This document shows, in pieces, positions 5,077 to 5,137 of a stretch of DNA of 5,137 nt. The translations under genes were made by a program, and so were the position numbers. The stretch is from Dehalococcoidia bacterium (GTDB lineage Bacteria; Chloroflexota; Dehalococcoidia; JAUSJJ01), in contig JAUSJJ010000079.1 in NCBI GenBank assembly GCA_030647705.1, positions 1-5,137 of the forward strand. The letters run 5' to 3'. Under the pieces are notes generated by a model that had not been told where the DNA came from, made no database searches, and saw only the letters and a program-made list of their open reading frames with translations. Positions within the stretch are counted from its first letter, which is position 1. The number at the start of each line of letters is the position of its first letter.

Positions 5077-5137
5077 AGGCGCTGCTCCAGCGAGTATCCA
5101 GGGCCTCGGTGACCGTCAATGGAGAGACAGTGGGACG
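5073..5137 (+). CDS. dtd: D-aminoacyl-tRNA deacylase (Dtd), N-terminal fragment cut by window edge
   Basis: Hydrolyses D-aminoacyl-tRNAs, notably D-Tyr-tRNA, so that D-amino acids are not used in translation. Only 21 codons are visible: reading TTG at 5073 as Met gives MKALLQRVSRASVTVNGETVG, the family's N-terminal signature (QRVSRASVTV). The start codon shares TTGA with the stop of the upstream gene (5073-5076), which suggests translational coupling; its own ribosome binding site is weak. The catalytic C-terminal motifs lie outside the window. Confidence 0.9.
   Translation, partial: MKALLQRVSRASVTVNGETVG

Overview
This window is a GC-rich bacterial chromosomal segment carrying the conserved ribosome, RNase P and membrane-insertase gene block, flanked on one side by an aromatic amino acid biosynthesis gene and on the other by a divergent two-gene unit. 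No mobile elements, CRISPR arrays, rRNA or tRNA genes were seen. The gene order, the YidC form (short, no large periplasmic domain) and the frequent TTG starts fit a non-proteobacterial, Gram-positive-like or Chloroflexota-like lineage. That placement is an inference from memory of similar proteins, not a search result.

Layout from right to left. At 4732-5137 on the plus strand lie an FmdB-family zinc-ribbon protein and the first 21 codons of dtd (D-aminoacyl-tRNA deacylase), joined by a TTGA start/stop overlap and driven by a good sigma-70-type promoter at 4680-4708. Between the divergent units (4574-4679) there are only inverted repeats. On the minus strand a perfect-consensus promoter (TTGACA, 17 bp, TATAAT) drives rpmH, rnpA, yidD, a PQQ-type beta-propeller lipoprotein, yidC and jag (khpB). 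This is the classic rpmH operon with one unusual guest, the propeller lipoprotein between yidD and yidC. yidC and jag overlap by 113 nt in different frames.

The left end (1-1021, minus strand) holds the most interesting system. A type Ib DAHP synthase (aroF, truncated by the window edge) is preceded by what reads as a complete ribosome-mediated transcription attenuator. It has a strong promoter, a 26-codon leader peptide with the run YTYYFWF at residues 8-14, and four RNA segments. Segments 1 and 2 pair over 10 bp, 2 and 3 pair over a perfect 10 bp, and 3 and 4 form a terminator hairpin followed by U residues, placed just ahead of the aroF ribosome binding site. The layout predicts that shortage of charged aromatic tRNAs, tyrosyl-tRNA most of all, stalls the leader ribosome, frees segment 2, forms the antiterminator and turns on aroF.

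The enzyme lacks the N-terminal ferredoxin-like domain that gives tyrosine feedback in some relatives, so attenuation may be its main control. The same hairpin may also end transcripts running in from jag, since no separate terminator is visible there.
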